Made by a program: the position numbers and the translations under genes
Notes under the pieces: generated by a model
The model's database searches: none
Told to the model about the DNA's origin: nothing
Seen by the model: only the letters and a program-made list of their open reading frames with translations
In this document: piece by piece, positions 1 through 9,475 of the stretch
How the letters are laid out: each line of letters begins with the position of its first letter
Position numbering within the stretch: position 1 is the stretch's first letter
From: Paradesertivirga sp965650335
GTDB taxonomy: Bacteria; Bacteroidota; Bacteroidia; Sphingobacteriales; Sphingobacteriaceae
Assembly: GCA_965650335.1 (NCBI GenBank)
Contig: CBFGOI010000004.1
Coordinates: 39,889-103,888, forward strand
DNA length: 64,000 bases
Direction: 5' to 3'

Positions 1-1
1 T

Positions 2-1981
2 GAAGAAGAACAAAATGGCGTTAATTCAGACCGGATCAGTCGACTAAAATCCCTGTTAAAGGACGATAAGAACAAGGACTTTATCGATCAAATCTATTAC
101 CATATTGGGAATATTCATTTTGAAAACAACGAAATTTCGGAGGCAATAAAAAATTATAATATATCTGTAAGAAAGAGTACTACTAACCTGGACCAAAAGG
201 GCGTGAGCTATTTAAAACTTGCCGATATTTACTTTGACAATGCAGATTACGTGCAGGCAAAAGCCTATTATGACAGTACTTTAAGTACTCTATCCCCTAA
301 ATATCCGGGCTACGAACTAATAAAAAAGAAAGGCAATAACTTAGAACTACTGGCAGCCCGCTACAACACTATTGCCAGAGAAGACACCTTGCAGTCTTTA
401 GCCAAATTGCCGGAAGTCGAAAGAGAAGAACGAATAGGAGAACTAGTACGGCAGCAAACAGAACGTGCTCTTGCATCTAATCAACAAGAGGCCACAAATG
501 GCCTGATTGCTGGCATTGATGGCCCTACAACACCAAAACTAACAGAAGGAAAGTTTTATTTTAATAATTCGACTGCCATAAGTCAGGGGTTTTCTGATTT
601 TAAGCGAAAATGGGGAAACAGACGTCTTGAAGATAATTGGAGACGTGCAGCAAAAACAGCTGCGGAAGCTACGCTTAGCATGTCCGCGGATCCGGACGCT
701 CCTATCGGCGCATCACTGGCTGCCACCAGTACAGGTCAAAGTGCGGATGCCATCCGTCAAAATTATATTAAAAATCTCCCCTTGACAGAGCCCTTACTAA
801 AGCAATCCGAACAAAGAATCGCGGAAGCTTATTACGATATTGCGAACTTTTACAAAGAGGAACTAAAAGATGAAGACATCGCTATTAAAACGTATGAAGA
901 ATTATTAAAGCGGATACCGGAAAGCAGTTACAACTTACCTGTTTATTATAATCTTTATAGATTGTATGAACCCATTAATAAAGAAAGATCTAATAACTAT
1001 AAGAATTTAATTCTTTCAAAACATCCCAATTCACCGTTTGCAAAGGCAATTCAAGACCCGAATTATTCGCGTGAGACGGACGAAAAAGAGATGGCTTTAC
1101 AAAAGGCCTACAATGCAGTCTTTGATCTTTACACGGATAGGAAATACCAGGATGTTTTAACAGAAATTCAAAAGATCGAACAAACTTATGGCCCTAATAC
1201 GTTATCGCCTCAGTTAGCCTATCTTAATAGTTTGGCTTTGGGACATACGCAAAAACTAACTCCTTTTGAAAATGTACTTCAGCAGCTAGCAGCTACGTAC
1301 CCCAATGACCTGTTAATTACTCCGCTAGTAAAACAGCATTTAAATTTTATTAAAATTAATAGAGAGCAGATGATCTCCAGACCTACCGCACTGGTAGACT
1401 ATGATCCGACCGTCCCATTTTTTGATGAAGAACCAACACAATCGACCCCTCAAGCAAGCGCTGGACAACAAGCACCTGTAGCGGTTGCACCGCCGGCAAG
1501 CTCTGAGCAAAAACCAAGGCCCATTTCGAAAGAAGAAAAACCACAAACTTCAGTCCCCCAACAAGCTACGGTTCAACCCAAAGCGGAACAAAGTCCAACA
1601 GCAGAAGTGAAGGAAAGTCCTTTCACCTTACCAGGTGCAGCTGACTATTATTTTGTAGTTAATGTTACAGATCCCCGTTATAATTTAAGTTCCTCAAGGT
1701 TTGGCATTGGTCAGTTTAACAGATCTAAATACTCAGGATCATCATTAAAGCATCAGCTGCTCGAACCCAACAATGAAAATCAATTAATTTATGTGGGTGT
1801 TTTTCAAACATTTGAAGATGTAAAGGCTTATGAAAGCGCAATTTTACCCCTCCTTAAAGACATAATGAAGATTCCTGTTGAACAATATAGTACCTTCGTG
1901 ATTACAAAAGATGGCCTTGAAAAATTGATAAACAGGGAGGTTATCAATTCATATATTGAGTTTTATAAGAATAGTCATTAA
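2..1981 (+). CDS. PorW/SprE-like TPR protein of type IX secretion, 5' truncated by window
   Basis: The reading frame is open from base 2, so the gene begins before the window; the GTG at 203 is internal and not a start. About 660 residues are visible. TPR-type helical pairs recur near the visible start (LYS-poor, Y/A/L pattern of IYYHIGNIHF and YLKLADIYFD) and again around bases 830-1100 and 1100-1350. A Pro/Gln/Ser/Thr-rich linker lies at about 1420-1620, followed by a C-terminal domain ending in YIEFYKNSH. This layout, and its place ahead of a class A PBP and uvrC, fits the periplasmic lipoprotein PorW/SprE, which supports T9SS function and gliding. The lipobox would lie outside the window. 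It stops 3 bases before the PBP gene, so the two are probably co-transcribed. It could be another TPR protein; the name rests on architecture and context. Confidence 0.72.
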   Translation, partial: EEEQNGVNSDRISRLKSLLKDDKNKDFIDQIYYHIGNIHFENNEISEAIKNYNISVRKSTTNLDQKGVSYLKLADIYFDNADYVQAKAYYDSTLSTLSPKYPGYELIKKKGNNLELLAARYNTIAREDTLQSLAKLPEVEREERIGELVRQQTERALASNQQEATNGLIAGIDGPTTPKLTEGKFYFNNSTAISQGFSDFKRKWGNRRLEDNWRRAAKTAAEATLSMSADPDAPIGASLAATSTGQSADAIRQNYIKNLPLTEPLLKQSEQRIAEAYYDIANFYKEELKDEDIAIKTYEELLKRIPESSYNLPVYYNLYRLYEPINKERSNNYKNLILSKHPNSPFAKAIQDPNYSRETDEKEMALQKAYNAVFDLYTDRKYQDVLTEIQKIEQTYGPNTLSPQLAYLNSLALGHTQKLTPFENVLQQLAATYPNDLLITPLVKQHLNFIKINREQMISRPTALVDYDPTVPFFDEEPTQSTPQASAGQQAPVAVAPPASSEQKPRPISKEEKPQTSVPQQATVQPKAEQSPTAEVKESPFTLPGAADYYFVVNVTDPRYNLSSSRFGIGQFNRSKYSGSSLKHQLLEPNNENQLIYVGVFQTFEDVKAYESAILPLLKDIMKIPVEQYSTFVITKDGLEKLINREVINSYIEFYKNSH

Positions 1982-1984
1982 CAT

Positions 1985-4252
1985 ATGCAGAATAAAAAGA
2001 CAACAGTTTTAACAAAACAAGAGGTAAACCGCTACACTGTTACTTTTTGGAAAATTGTTATCGGGTGTATATCTTTTGCGATTATCCTTCTTTTTAGCAT
2101 CGGTCTGGGCATCTTTGGCGCCTTGCCTACATTTAAGGACCTGGAAAATCCTAAAAGCAATCTTTCTTCCGACATCATCTCTGACGACGGTGTCGTTATT
2201 GGTAACTACTTTGCCCAAAACCGATCGTCTATAAGATATGACGAAATATCACCCAATGTAATCAATGCGCTCATCGCCACTGAAGATATCCGGTTTTACA
2301 GTCATTCGGGTATCGATTTTAAGCGAACTTTTACTATTATCTTTTATAACCTTATCGGGAGACAACAAGGTGCAAGTACCATCACTCAACAACTGGCATT
2401 GAATCTGTTTTCGGAAGAGGGCCGCTCGAAAGTATTTCTTAAACGAGTTGTTCAAAAACTTCAGGAATGGATTACTGCTATCAAGCTTGAGAGGCAATAT
2501 ACAAAGGAGGAGATAATCACCATGTACCTCAATACCGTTAATTTTGCTTACAACAGTTACGGTATAAAGTCGGCAGCCCGGACATTTTTCAATACCACTC
2601 CTGATAAACTTAGTCCAGAGCAAGCCGCCGTGGTCGTTGGAATGCTGAAGGGTCCCTCACTTTACAATCCTGTCCGCAATCCGGAACGAGCTTTAGCAAG
2701 AAGAAATACCGTTTTAGAGAATATGCAAAAAGCAGGGTATTTAACGGCTGCAGATGCTGAGGAGCTTCAGCAAAAACCTCTAATCCTCAAATTTAATCCG
2801 GCTGACCATACTGTAGGTTTAGCACCTTATTTCAGAGCTGTGCTGAAAAAAGAAATTCAGGAGATATTTGAAAAGCAGAACATCAAAAAAGCAGATGATA
2901 CCCCCTATGATTTAGACCGCGATGGTTTAAAAATCTACACGACGCTCGATTCTCGTATGCAGCGTTATGCTGAAGAGGCGCAAAGAGAGTATATCGCCCA
3001 ATTGCAAAGACAGTTTAACAGATCATGGAGCAGTAGAGATCCTTTTAAGTTTAAAGAAGCCGAGCATTTGCTCGAGCAGGGTATAAAACGCTCGGAAAGA
3101 TATCAGCAATTACGGGAAGAAGGTCTCACCGAAGGAGATATATTAAAGAACTTTAAAACGCCTACCAAAATGTCAATATATACATGGAAGGGCGACAGAG
3201 ATACGGTTATGACTCCACTCGACTCTGTAAAGTATTACAAACTGCTATTACGCAACGCGATGATGTCCATGGAGCCGACCGGACCAAATGCAGGATACGT
3301 GCGGGCTTGGGTTGGCGGAATTAATTTTGAACATTTTAAATATGATCAGGTTAAAAAAGGAACCCGCCAGGTTGGCTCTACCGCAAAGCCATTTACTTAT
3401 GCTGTGGCAATTAACGAAGGTTATTCTCCCTGCTACCAGGTGTTGAATGAACCTGTTACTATTGGTGATTGGACCCCACGGGCACACAATCCTCGTCCAG
3501 GGTATCTCACGCTTAAAACTGCTCTTGCCCATTCTGAAAACTGGGTCACCGCTTATGTTATGAAACAGGTGGGAGAAACTGCGGTTGGAACCTTAATTAG
3601 AAATATGGGAATTCCGGTTAAAACAGCTGATATCGTTCCTTCAATGGCTTTGGGAACTTTTGACGCAAGTGTTTATGACATGGTAGGAGCCTATTCTACT
3701 TTTGTTAACCAGGGTGTATGGACCGAGCCCATTTACCTGTTGCGTATCGAAGATAAGAATGGCACTGTTTTATACGAGAAAAAGCCTCAGGTTCGCGAAG
3801 TTTTAAATCCGCAGGTGGCCTACGTAATGGTAGATATGTTAAAAGAGGTAGTACGAAGCGGAACCGGCGTTAGATTACGCTATAAGTACAATATGAACAA
3901 CCCTATAGGCGGTAAAACGGGCACTACACAAAACAACTCTGATGGCTGGTTTATTGGAATTACTCCGCAATTGGTTACAGGTGTGTGGACCGGAGCTGAA
4001 GATCGGGCGATCCATTTCAGTTCGACCGATCAGGGGGAGGGAGCAAACTCGGCCCTACCGGTTTTTGCACTGTATATGAAAAAGGTTTATGCAGATCCGA
4101 AGTTAAAATATACCAAAGGAGATTTCGAAACTCCGCCCGGCGGTGTCAGTACTGTTTTAAATTGTGATGCATATGCTCCGAAAACCAATGCCGATTCGAG
4201 CACCGTTCAACCAACAACAACAACACCGGTAGCTGTTCCGTTAAAAAACTAA
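1985..4252 (+). CDS. Class A penicillin-binding protein (PBP1A type)
   Basis: A bifunctional peptidoglycan synthase of 755 residues. After an N-terminal membrane anchor (about residues 22-48) comes the GT51 glycosyltransferase domain, with the EDIRFYSHSG motif whose E100 is the catalytic glutamate, and the GASTITQQLALN segment. The transpeptidase domain carries all three signature motifs: STAK (nucleophile S465), SEN (517-519) and KTGTT (K644). It polymerises and cross-links glycan strands on the periplasmic face. The C-terminus ends in a Thr/Pro-rich tail. The start ATG at 1985 lies 3 bases after the preceding stop. Length and motif spacing are normal and nothing looks damaged. Confidence 0.95.
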   Translation: MQNKKTTVLTKQEVNRYTVTFWKIVIGCISFAIILLFSIGLGIFGALPTFKDLENPKSNLSSDIISDDGVVIGNYFAQNRSSIRYDEISPNVINALIATEDIRFYSHSGIDFKRTFTIIFYNLIGRQQGASTITQQLALNLFSEEGRSKVFLKRVVQKLQEWITAIKLERQYTKEEIITMYLNTVNFAYNSYGIKSAARTFFNTTPDKLSPEQAAVVVGMLKGPSLYNPVRNPERALARRNTVLENMQKAGYLTAADAEELQQKPLILKFNPADHTVGLAPYFRAVLKKEIQEIFEKQNIKKADDTPYDLDRDGLKIYTTLDSRMQRYAEEAQREYIAQLQRQFNRSWSSRDPFKFKEAEHLLEQGIKRSERYQQLREEGLTEGDILKNFKTPTKMSIYTWKGDRDTVMTPLDSVKYYKLLLRNAMMSMEPTGPNAGYVRAWVGGINFEHFKYDQVKKGTRQVGSTAKPFTYAVAINEGYSPCYQVLNEPVTIGDWTPRAHNPRPGYLTLKTALAHSENWVTAYVMKQVGETAVGTLIRNMGIPVKTADIVPSMALGTFDASVYDMVGAYSTFVNQGVWTEPIYLLRIEDKNGTVLYEKKPQVREVLNPQVAYVMVDMLKEVVRSGTGVRLRYKYNMNNPIGGKTGTTQNNSDGWFIGITPQLVTGVWTGAEDRAIHFSSTDQGEGANSALPVFALYMKKVYADPKLKYTKGDFETPPGGVSTVLNCDAYAPKTNADSSTVQPTTTTPVAVPLKN

Positions 4253-4273
4253 AATCGCAGGGTTTGTGTGCGT

Positions 4274-6097
4274 ATGGAAAAATTCGACCATCGGGAAGCT
4301 CTTAAAAAAATTCCAAATAAACCCGGTGTATACCAGTATTGGGACGCATCGGGTGAGCTCATTTATATCGGCAAGGCCAAAAACTTAAAAAACAGGGTAA
4401 CCTCTTATTTTAATAAAGACAATTATCGTATAAATGCAAAAACAAGGGTCCTTGTTAGTAAAATCGCCAAGATTACTTTTACCCTTGTAGATACAGAGAT
4501 TGATGCCTGGCTTTTAGAAAACAGCCTTATAAAAAAACATCAGCCCCGATATAATGTCCTGCTTAAAGATGATAAAACCTATCCCTGGATTGTCATTAAA
4601 AACGAACGTTTTCCGCGTATTTACTGGACAAGAAATATGATTAAAGATGGCTCGAAATATTTGGGGCCGTATGCATCGGTGAGTATGATGCACACAATTC
4701 TTGACTTAGTAAAAGAGCTATATCCTTTGCGAACCTGCAATCTTCCTCTAAATACTGAAAATATCTCGGCAGGAAAATTTAAGGTTTGTCTGGAATATCA
4801 AATAGGCAATTGCAAAGGGCCCTGCCAGGCTCACCAGGATGAGGAGGATTATAATAAAAGCATAGAAGACATAAAAGACATTCTTTGCGGCAAAACAGGC
4901 ATCGTCATACGAAAACTTAAATCGCGATTAGAACAGGCTATTGACGAGCTCAATTTTGAAGAAGCACACCGCCTTAAAAAACAGTTCGACCTGCTTGAAA
5001 AGTATCAAAGCAAATCGACCATCGTTAATTCTTCCATCTCCGACGTAGACGTTTTCAATATAGCTACAGACGAGAAGCACGCCTTTGTGAACTATTTGAA
5101 AGTTATGAATGGCACCGTAATTCAAACGCAAACTCTTGAGATTAAAAAGCGGCTTGATGAAACGGATGAAGAGTTGCTAACCATCGCTATTTCCGAATTC
5201 AGGACCCGCTTTGAAAGCACTTCAAAAGAGATTATTATTCCGTTTGAGCTCGAAATAGACGATCCTAAGCTCAAGTTTACAGTGCCCAAACTGGGTGAAA
5301 AGAAAAAGCTGCTCGACCTGTCTCAAAAAAATGTCGTTTTTTTCAAACGCGAAAAACTAGATCAGTACGAGAAACTAAACCCGGAGATCAGAACAGAACG
5401 TTTGCTTACGCAAATGATGAAAGATCTGCGGCTCAATCAGCTACCAAAACATATAGAGTGTTTCGATAATTCCAACTTCCAGGGTAAATATCCGGTTTCA
5501 GCGATTGTAGTATTCAAAGATGCCAAACCGTCTAAAAAAGACTATCGGCATTTCAATGTAAAAACAGTTGAGGGACCAAATGATTTTGCCACAATGGAAG
5601 AGGCGGTTTTCCGCCGTTACAGGCGAATGTTGGAAGAGGAAACACCTTTGCCGCAGCTGGTTGTTATCGACGGCGGTAAAGGTCAGCTATCATCGGCCCT
5701 AAAAAGTTTGAAACAACTGGGTATAGAAAATCAGCTGACCGTAATAGGAATTGCGAAACGGCTGGAAGAAATTTTTTATCCCGGCGACCAGTACCCAATG
5801 TACCTGGATAAGAAATCAGAAACGCTCAAGATCATCCAGCAGTTACGGGATGAGGCACACCGCTTTGGCATTACTTTCCATCGCAACAAACGCGACAAGG
5901 GCACCTTGATCACAGAACTCGAGCGAATACCAGGAATCGGCAAAACAACTTCCCAGAAGCTTTTAAAACACTTTAAATCGGTTAAAAATATAAGGGAAGC
6001 ATCGGAGGAGGAACTAAGAAAAGTTGTAAACACGAAACAAACTACAGCTTTACTCTCCTATTTCGACATTAATAAAAAATCCCCTGCTGAGTTTTAG
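4274..6097 (+). CDS. uvrC: UvrABC excinuclease subunit C
   Basis: Nuclease subunit of nucleotide excision repair, which makes both incisions around a lesion once UvrAB has loaded. The N-terminus has the GIY-YIG nuclease domain (PGVYQYW and LIYIGKAKNLKNRV, residues about 15-45). A UVR domain follows (EEAHRLKKQFDLLEKY, about 218-233), then the RNase H-like nuclease half with FDNSNFQG, and a C-terminal helix-hairpin-helix segment with IPGIGKTTSQKLL. I place the start at ATG 4274, which gives 607 residues. A GTG two codons upstream (4268) is possible but less likely. It follows the PBP gene by 21 bases and probably ends the same operon; its stop codon sits inside a strong terminator hairpin. Confidence 0.97.
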   Translation: MEKFDHREALKKIPNKPGVYQYWDASGELIYIGKAKNLKNRVTSYFNKDNYRINAKTRVLVSKIAKITFTLVDTEIDAWLLENSLIKKHQPRYNVLLKDDKTYPWIVIKNERFPRIYWTRNMIKDGSKYLGPYASVSMMHTILDLVKELYPLRTCNLPLNTENISAGKFKVCLEYQIGNCKGPCQAHQDEEDYNKSIEDIKDILCGKTGIVIRKLKSRLEQAIDELNFEEAHRLKKQFDLLEKYQSKSTIVNSSISDVDVFNIATDEKHAFVNYLKVMNGTVIQTQTLEIKKRLDETDEELLTIAISEFRTRFESTSKEIIIPFELEIDDPKLKFTVPKLGEKKKLLDLSQKNVVFFKREKLDQYEKLNPEIRTERLLTQMMKDLRLNQLPKHIECFDNSNFQGKYPVSAIVVFKDAKPSKKDYRHFNVKTVEGPNDFATMEEAVFRRYRRMLEEETPLPQLVVIDGGKGQLSSALKSLKQLGIENQLTVIGIAKRLEEIFYPGDQYPMYLDKKSETLKIIQQLRDEAHRFGITFHRNKRDKGTLITELERIPGIGKTTSQKLLKHFKSVKNIREASEEELRKVVNTKQTTALLSYFDINKKSPAEF

Positions 6098-6104
6098 CAG
6101 GGGA
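6080..6104. terminator. Bidirectional intrinsic terminator between uvrC and gldN
   Basis: A perfect 9-bp stem (TCCCCTGCT / AGCAGGGGA) closes a 7-base loop. It overlaps the uvrC stop codon. On the - strand the stem is followed directly by ATTTTTTATT, so it should end the gldKLMN transcript well; on the + strand the T run is weaker (CTTTCTTCATTT). Confidence 0.85.
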
Positions 6105-6150
6105 CTTTCTTCATTTCCGAGATGCTGAATCAGTTCAGAATGATATTTTT

Positions 6151-7017
6151 TTAATAAGACCACAAATCGTGTTCGTAATCTATCATTTCCTTCTTAATTC
6201 TTTCAGCTTCGTAAAGTTTGTCTATCCCTTGAGCGTAATCTTTAATACGTAAATCATCAGGATTTGACTCTTTCACGATATAACTTTCGAACAAGCGCTT
6301 CATAAACATGTCATCGAAACTTAAGCCCGTAGCATCATTCGACCTGCTCATCACTTCCTTCGTTACGAATGTATGACGAGCTTCTGGAAAATATATCCAA
6401 AAAGCAGGCTGCTCGCCCAGATCTTGTCCAGCAGCTTTAACCTTAATCATTGGAGCGAGACCAATAATTCTGGGCTCAAATATTGAACGTTGTTTATCGA
6501 AGATCCAGTCTTCTTTTATTTGAAATTTCACAATGCTATCCGGATTAAATTCGCCGGCAACTTTGGTACCGCTACCGATTGGATCTCCGTTTGCATCATA
6601 TTTTTGTATCACCACGCTATCCGCAAATTTTGCTTTTGCTTCTTCAGGCTTTAAAACGGTTGTAAATTCATTTTCATCCGGATTTCCACCTATCGGATGA
6701 GCATAGGCCGTCATTTCGCCAGATTCAACTGCCTCCATAATTATATCGATAAGCCGCGCTTTTGGTGAAGCATAAATATGGTTCATTTTCTCACGCAAAT
6801 CCATTTCCCTGTACACACGCTTTTGAAACATCACATCTGCCTCACGAAGATTCGCGTAGGGAGTAACATTTGCCGTTAACAGATTGTCTTTCTTATAATG
6901 ACCGTCTAATGGCTTCTCCTTCTGGATCGGTTTTGTTGAATTGCCCAGGTTTGCTTCCTGTGCAAAAACACCTGCACCGAATAAAAAGGAGAATAACAAC
7001 AAAAATATCTTTTTCAT
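6151..7017 (-). CDS. gldN: T9SS ring component GldN/PorN
   Basis: A 288-residue periplasmic protein with a clear signal peptide (MKKIFLLLFSFLFGAGVFAQ). With the lipoprotein GldK it forms the ring of the type IX secretion system under the outer membrane. Family signs are the segment YANLREADVMFQKRVYREM, followed by DLREKMN, and an acidic/Lys-rich C-terminus. It is the last gene of the gldK-L-M-N operon, beginning 7 bases after gldM, and is followed by the terminator at 6080-6104. The gene order and size match other Bacteroidota. Confidence 0.94.
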   Translation of the reverse strand: MKKIFLLLFSFLFGAGVFAQEANLGNSTKPIQKEKPLDGHYKKDNLLTANVTPYANLREADVMFQKRVYREMDLREKMNHIYASPKARLIDIIMEAVESGEMTAYAHPIGGNPDENEFTTVLKPEEAKAKFADSVVIQKYDANGDPIGSGTKVAGEFNPDSIVKFQIKEDWIFDKQRSIFEPRIIGLAPMIKVKAAGQDLGEQPAFWIYFPEARHTFVTKEVMSRSNDATGLSFDDMFMKRLFESYIVKESNPDDLRIKDYAQGIDKLYEAERIKKEMIDYEHDLWSY

Positions 7018-7024
7018 AATTACG

Positions 7025-8554
7025 CTAATTTGCGGTTAATACTATATTACCTATTTGGCGTTTGCTGCCATCAGGACCAACAGCTTCTATATCTTTAAAT
7101 ATAACGGTTGTTCCCGGACTTACCATCTTCATTCCTTTTTCCATCTCTGCGTTTAAGTTAGGGCCCGAGCCTCTAACTTGAAATGCATCTGATCTAGGTT
7201 TCGCGATAAGTAATGTAAAGCCGGTCACGTTAAATCTTGCATCAAAATCAAAGCCAACTAATTTAGCAAACAGAGTATTTTGACTTTTAATTGCTACCGA
7301 ACTCAGTGAACCACCCGACTTACCAGCAAATTGTGGTATCGGATCAGGAATACGTTTTATTCTAAAATCCTGACTTCCTATAGTCTGAGTTTTTCCATTA
7401 ATCTCTGCAGAAACATTAACTTTTGCAGTACCTGGAGAACTAACTCTCACGGTGTATGTTCCATTCGAACCTGAGATACTTCCCCCGCTCATGCTTACCC
7501 GTAAACTTTCCTTCGGGATTCCAGGCGCCGAAACAGCAACAGGATTAGGAACACCAATATAGAAAACATTCATTGCAGTAGGCGATACAACTGCAGATGG
7601 CCTGGCTACCTGATATTTCTGCTCAGGAGTTTCATAAAATTTAACCGTACCATCTGTCTGTTTTACTGCAATTTTACCTTTCCATGAAAACATTCCTTCA
7701 CGGCCTGTTGAAACTGTGTAAGATCCTTTTCCATCTCTTACCGGAACACTTGTTCCATTAATTGAAATAGAAGGGTTTGATTTCGAGTCGTAAGCCGTCA
7801 AGAACACTTCTGCGGTATAGGGTTGGCCCTGTATTACATACGATGTTGGAGCCACAGCTACAGCAGAAAACTGATCGAGGTTTACAACTGCCTGATCCAT
7901 TTTACCGAAAATTCTTTTAACAACTTCTGATTCAGCATTTTTAACATCGGATTGAATCTTGGTTAAAATCGTCATTGCAGCAGTTAAGGGAGTCCCTTCA
8001 CCAAAGTTATTATCTTCCCAGGTCTTCTTTTCACCGACAGCTTTTTTAGGATCTTTCGCTTCCAAAGAGAATGAAACACCGGCCCGATCCTTTGGATCAA
8101 GAAGAGCAAGCAATTTCTCACGTGTTTCGTTGATTTTCTCTTTCAACTTTTCTCCTTTTTTCTGGTTAATCATAATTCCGGTAGAAATGTCTAAGTTAGA
8201 CCGTTCTACTAAGTCTCCGGTTTCTGGGTCGTAATTATTTCCAGCTTTTACAAACTCTGTTTTAATACCCGCGATATAATCATTTAACTCTTTAGCAACT
8301 TTCTGAGCCTCTTTAGCTTTCTCATAAATTGGTTTCGCCCTTGCAGGCTCATCTTTCAATTTAGTGCCCTCAAAAGAAGCAAATAATTGAGATATACTGG
8401 TATCAACATTTGTTCTCGAAGTCTCCAAACTATCATTGATAGTTTTGAAAGCATCTAATATTTTATCTGAAACGTTCAATGCAAGCATCGCGAGTAATAC
8501 CAAATACATGATATTAATCATCTTCTGCCTTGCAGACTCTTTACCTCCAGCCAT
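7025..8554 (-). CDS. gldM: T9SS/gliding motor protein GldM/PorM
   Basis: A 509-residue inner-membrane protein with one N-terminal transmembrane helix (INIMYLVLLAMLALNVS, about residues 13-30) and a long periplasmic arm. GldL and GldM form the proton-driven motor that powers T9SS export and gliding. The family N-terminus MAGGKESARQKMIN is intact. The periplasmic part contains the helical D1 region (about 40-220) followed by beta-rich Ig-like domains. It lies between gldL (42-base gap) and gldN (7-base gap), so the genes are co-transcribed. Confidence 0.95.
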   Translation of the reverse strand: MAGGKESARQKMINIMYLVLLAMLALNVSDKILDAFKTINDSLETSRTNVDTSISQLFASFEGTKLKDEPARAKPIYEKAKEAQKVAKELNDYIAGIKTEFVKAGNNYDPETGDLVERSNLDISTGIMINQKKGEKLKEKINETREKLLALLDPKDRAGVSFSLEAKDPKKAVGEKKTWEDNNFGEGTPLTAAMTILTKIQSDVKNAESEVVKRIFGKMDQAVVNLDQFSAVAVAPTSYVIQGQPYTAEVFLTAYDSKSNPSISINGTSVPVRDGKGSYTVSTGREGMFSWKGKIAVKQTDGTVKFYETPEQKYQVARPSAVVSPTAMNVFYIGVPNPVAVSAPGIPKESLRVSMSGGSISGSNGTYTVRVSSPGTAKVNVSAEINGKTQTIGSQDFRIKRIPDPIPQFAGKSGGSLSSVAIKSQNTLFAKLVGFDFDARFNVTGFTLLIAKPRSDAFQVRGSGPNLNAEMEKGMKMVSPGTTVIFKDIEAVGPDGSKRQIGNIVLTAN

Positions 8555-8596
8555 GCGTTATTTAGATTTTTTTTTAATCAATTAAACAATTAATAA

Positions 8597-9415
8597 TTAA
8601 ACACGTGGTTGGTTCATTGCCGAAAGCATGTTACCGTACACAGAATTCAAAGAAGAAAGGTTTTTAGCCAAGCGGTTAACTTCTTCTTTAAACTGTTTAG
8701 AATCATCCATAGACTCGTTAAAGTTCTGCATGGTTAATGAAAGATTCTGATAGAATTTGTTCATTGATTTTAGATGAGCGCTGGAATCTTGTAACTCAAG
8801 TTCATATACTGCATTTAATGCCGACAGGTTTTTAGCAAGACTATTTACCTGATCGTGGTATGCTTTAGAATCGACGTTTGAATTAGCCATCTCCTGAAGA
8901 TTTGAAGATGCCTTATCAAAAGACACGCTCAAATTGTCAAAACTTGCGCTGGCAGTTTTCACTTTGGCAGTGAATTCATTAGTTGCGGTTGAAGCGTCGG
9001 CCACATTAGATATGGTTGCCACCTTATCGCCAAAAGTTCTTAAACCAGTTCCAAGGCTCTCGATTAATTCCGGACCAATTTTAGCATCCTCAAGCATTTT
9101 ATCCAGAGCAGCTGTTGATGAAGAAGATGATGATACTGAAGCAACAGGACGAGCACTTGATTTTGGAAGTTCGCCATCGAAGTCTTCACTCAATTCCGGA
9201 TAAACTTTATGCCATGCCGGATCCTTTGGTGGAGCGAAGAATCCTGTTAAGAAAAACAAGAATGCCTCAACGCCAAGTCCGGCGCCGATCATATAATTTC
9301 CCCATATACCTCCTAAGTGAAGGATTTTAAACAATGCACCAATGATTACCACGCTTGCACCCCATGAAATTGCTGTGTGAAGTGGTTCTAATTTGAAAGA
9401 TGATTTACCAGCCAT
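8597..9415 (-). CDS. gldL: T9SS/gliding motor protein GldL/PorL
   Basis: The 272-residue partner of GldM. Two transmembrane helices lie at about residues 14-33 and 38-60. The membrane part keeps the charged residues tied to proton flow in the family: K30 and H33 in or next to helix 1 and E50 in helix 2 (GVEAFLFFL). The cytoplasmic tail has a Ser-rich linker, then two related helical segments (LAKNLSALNAVYELEL and LAKNLSSLNSVYGNML) that look like an internal duplication. Second gene of gldK-L-M-N. Confidence 0.95.
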   Translation of the reverse strand: MAGKSSFKLEPLHTAISWGASVVIIGALFKILHLGGIWGNYMIGAGLGVEAFLFFLTGFFAPPKDPAWHKVYPELSEDFDGELPKSSARPVASVSSSSSSTAALDKMLEDAKIGPELIESLGTGLRTFGDKVATISNVADASTATNEFTAKVKTASASFDNLSVSFDKASSNLQEMANSNVDSKAYHDQVNSLAKNLSALNAVYELELQDSSAHLKSMNKFYQNLSLTMQNFNESMDDSKQFKEEVNRLAKNLSSLNSVYGNMLSAMNQPRV

Positions 9416-9475
9416 AAAAAGTTTGAGAAAGTAATTAGAATGTAGATTTAAAGTGTGTTATTATTTTGTTTTTGT

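Noticed and set aside
203..1981. GTG at 203 as start of the first gene
   Set aside because: The frame is open from base 2 with TPR-like sequence before 203, so the gene starts outside the window.
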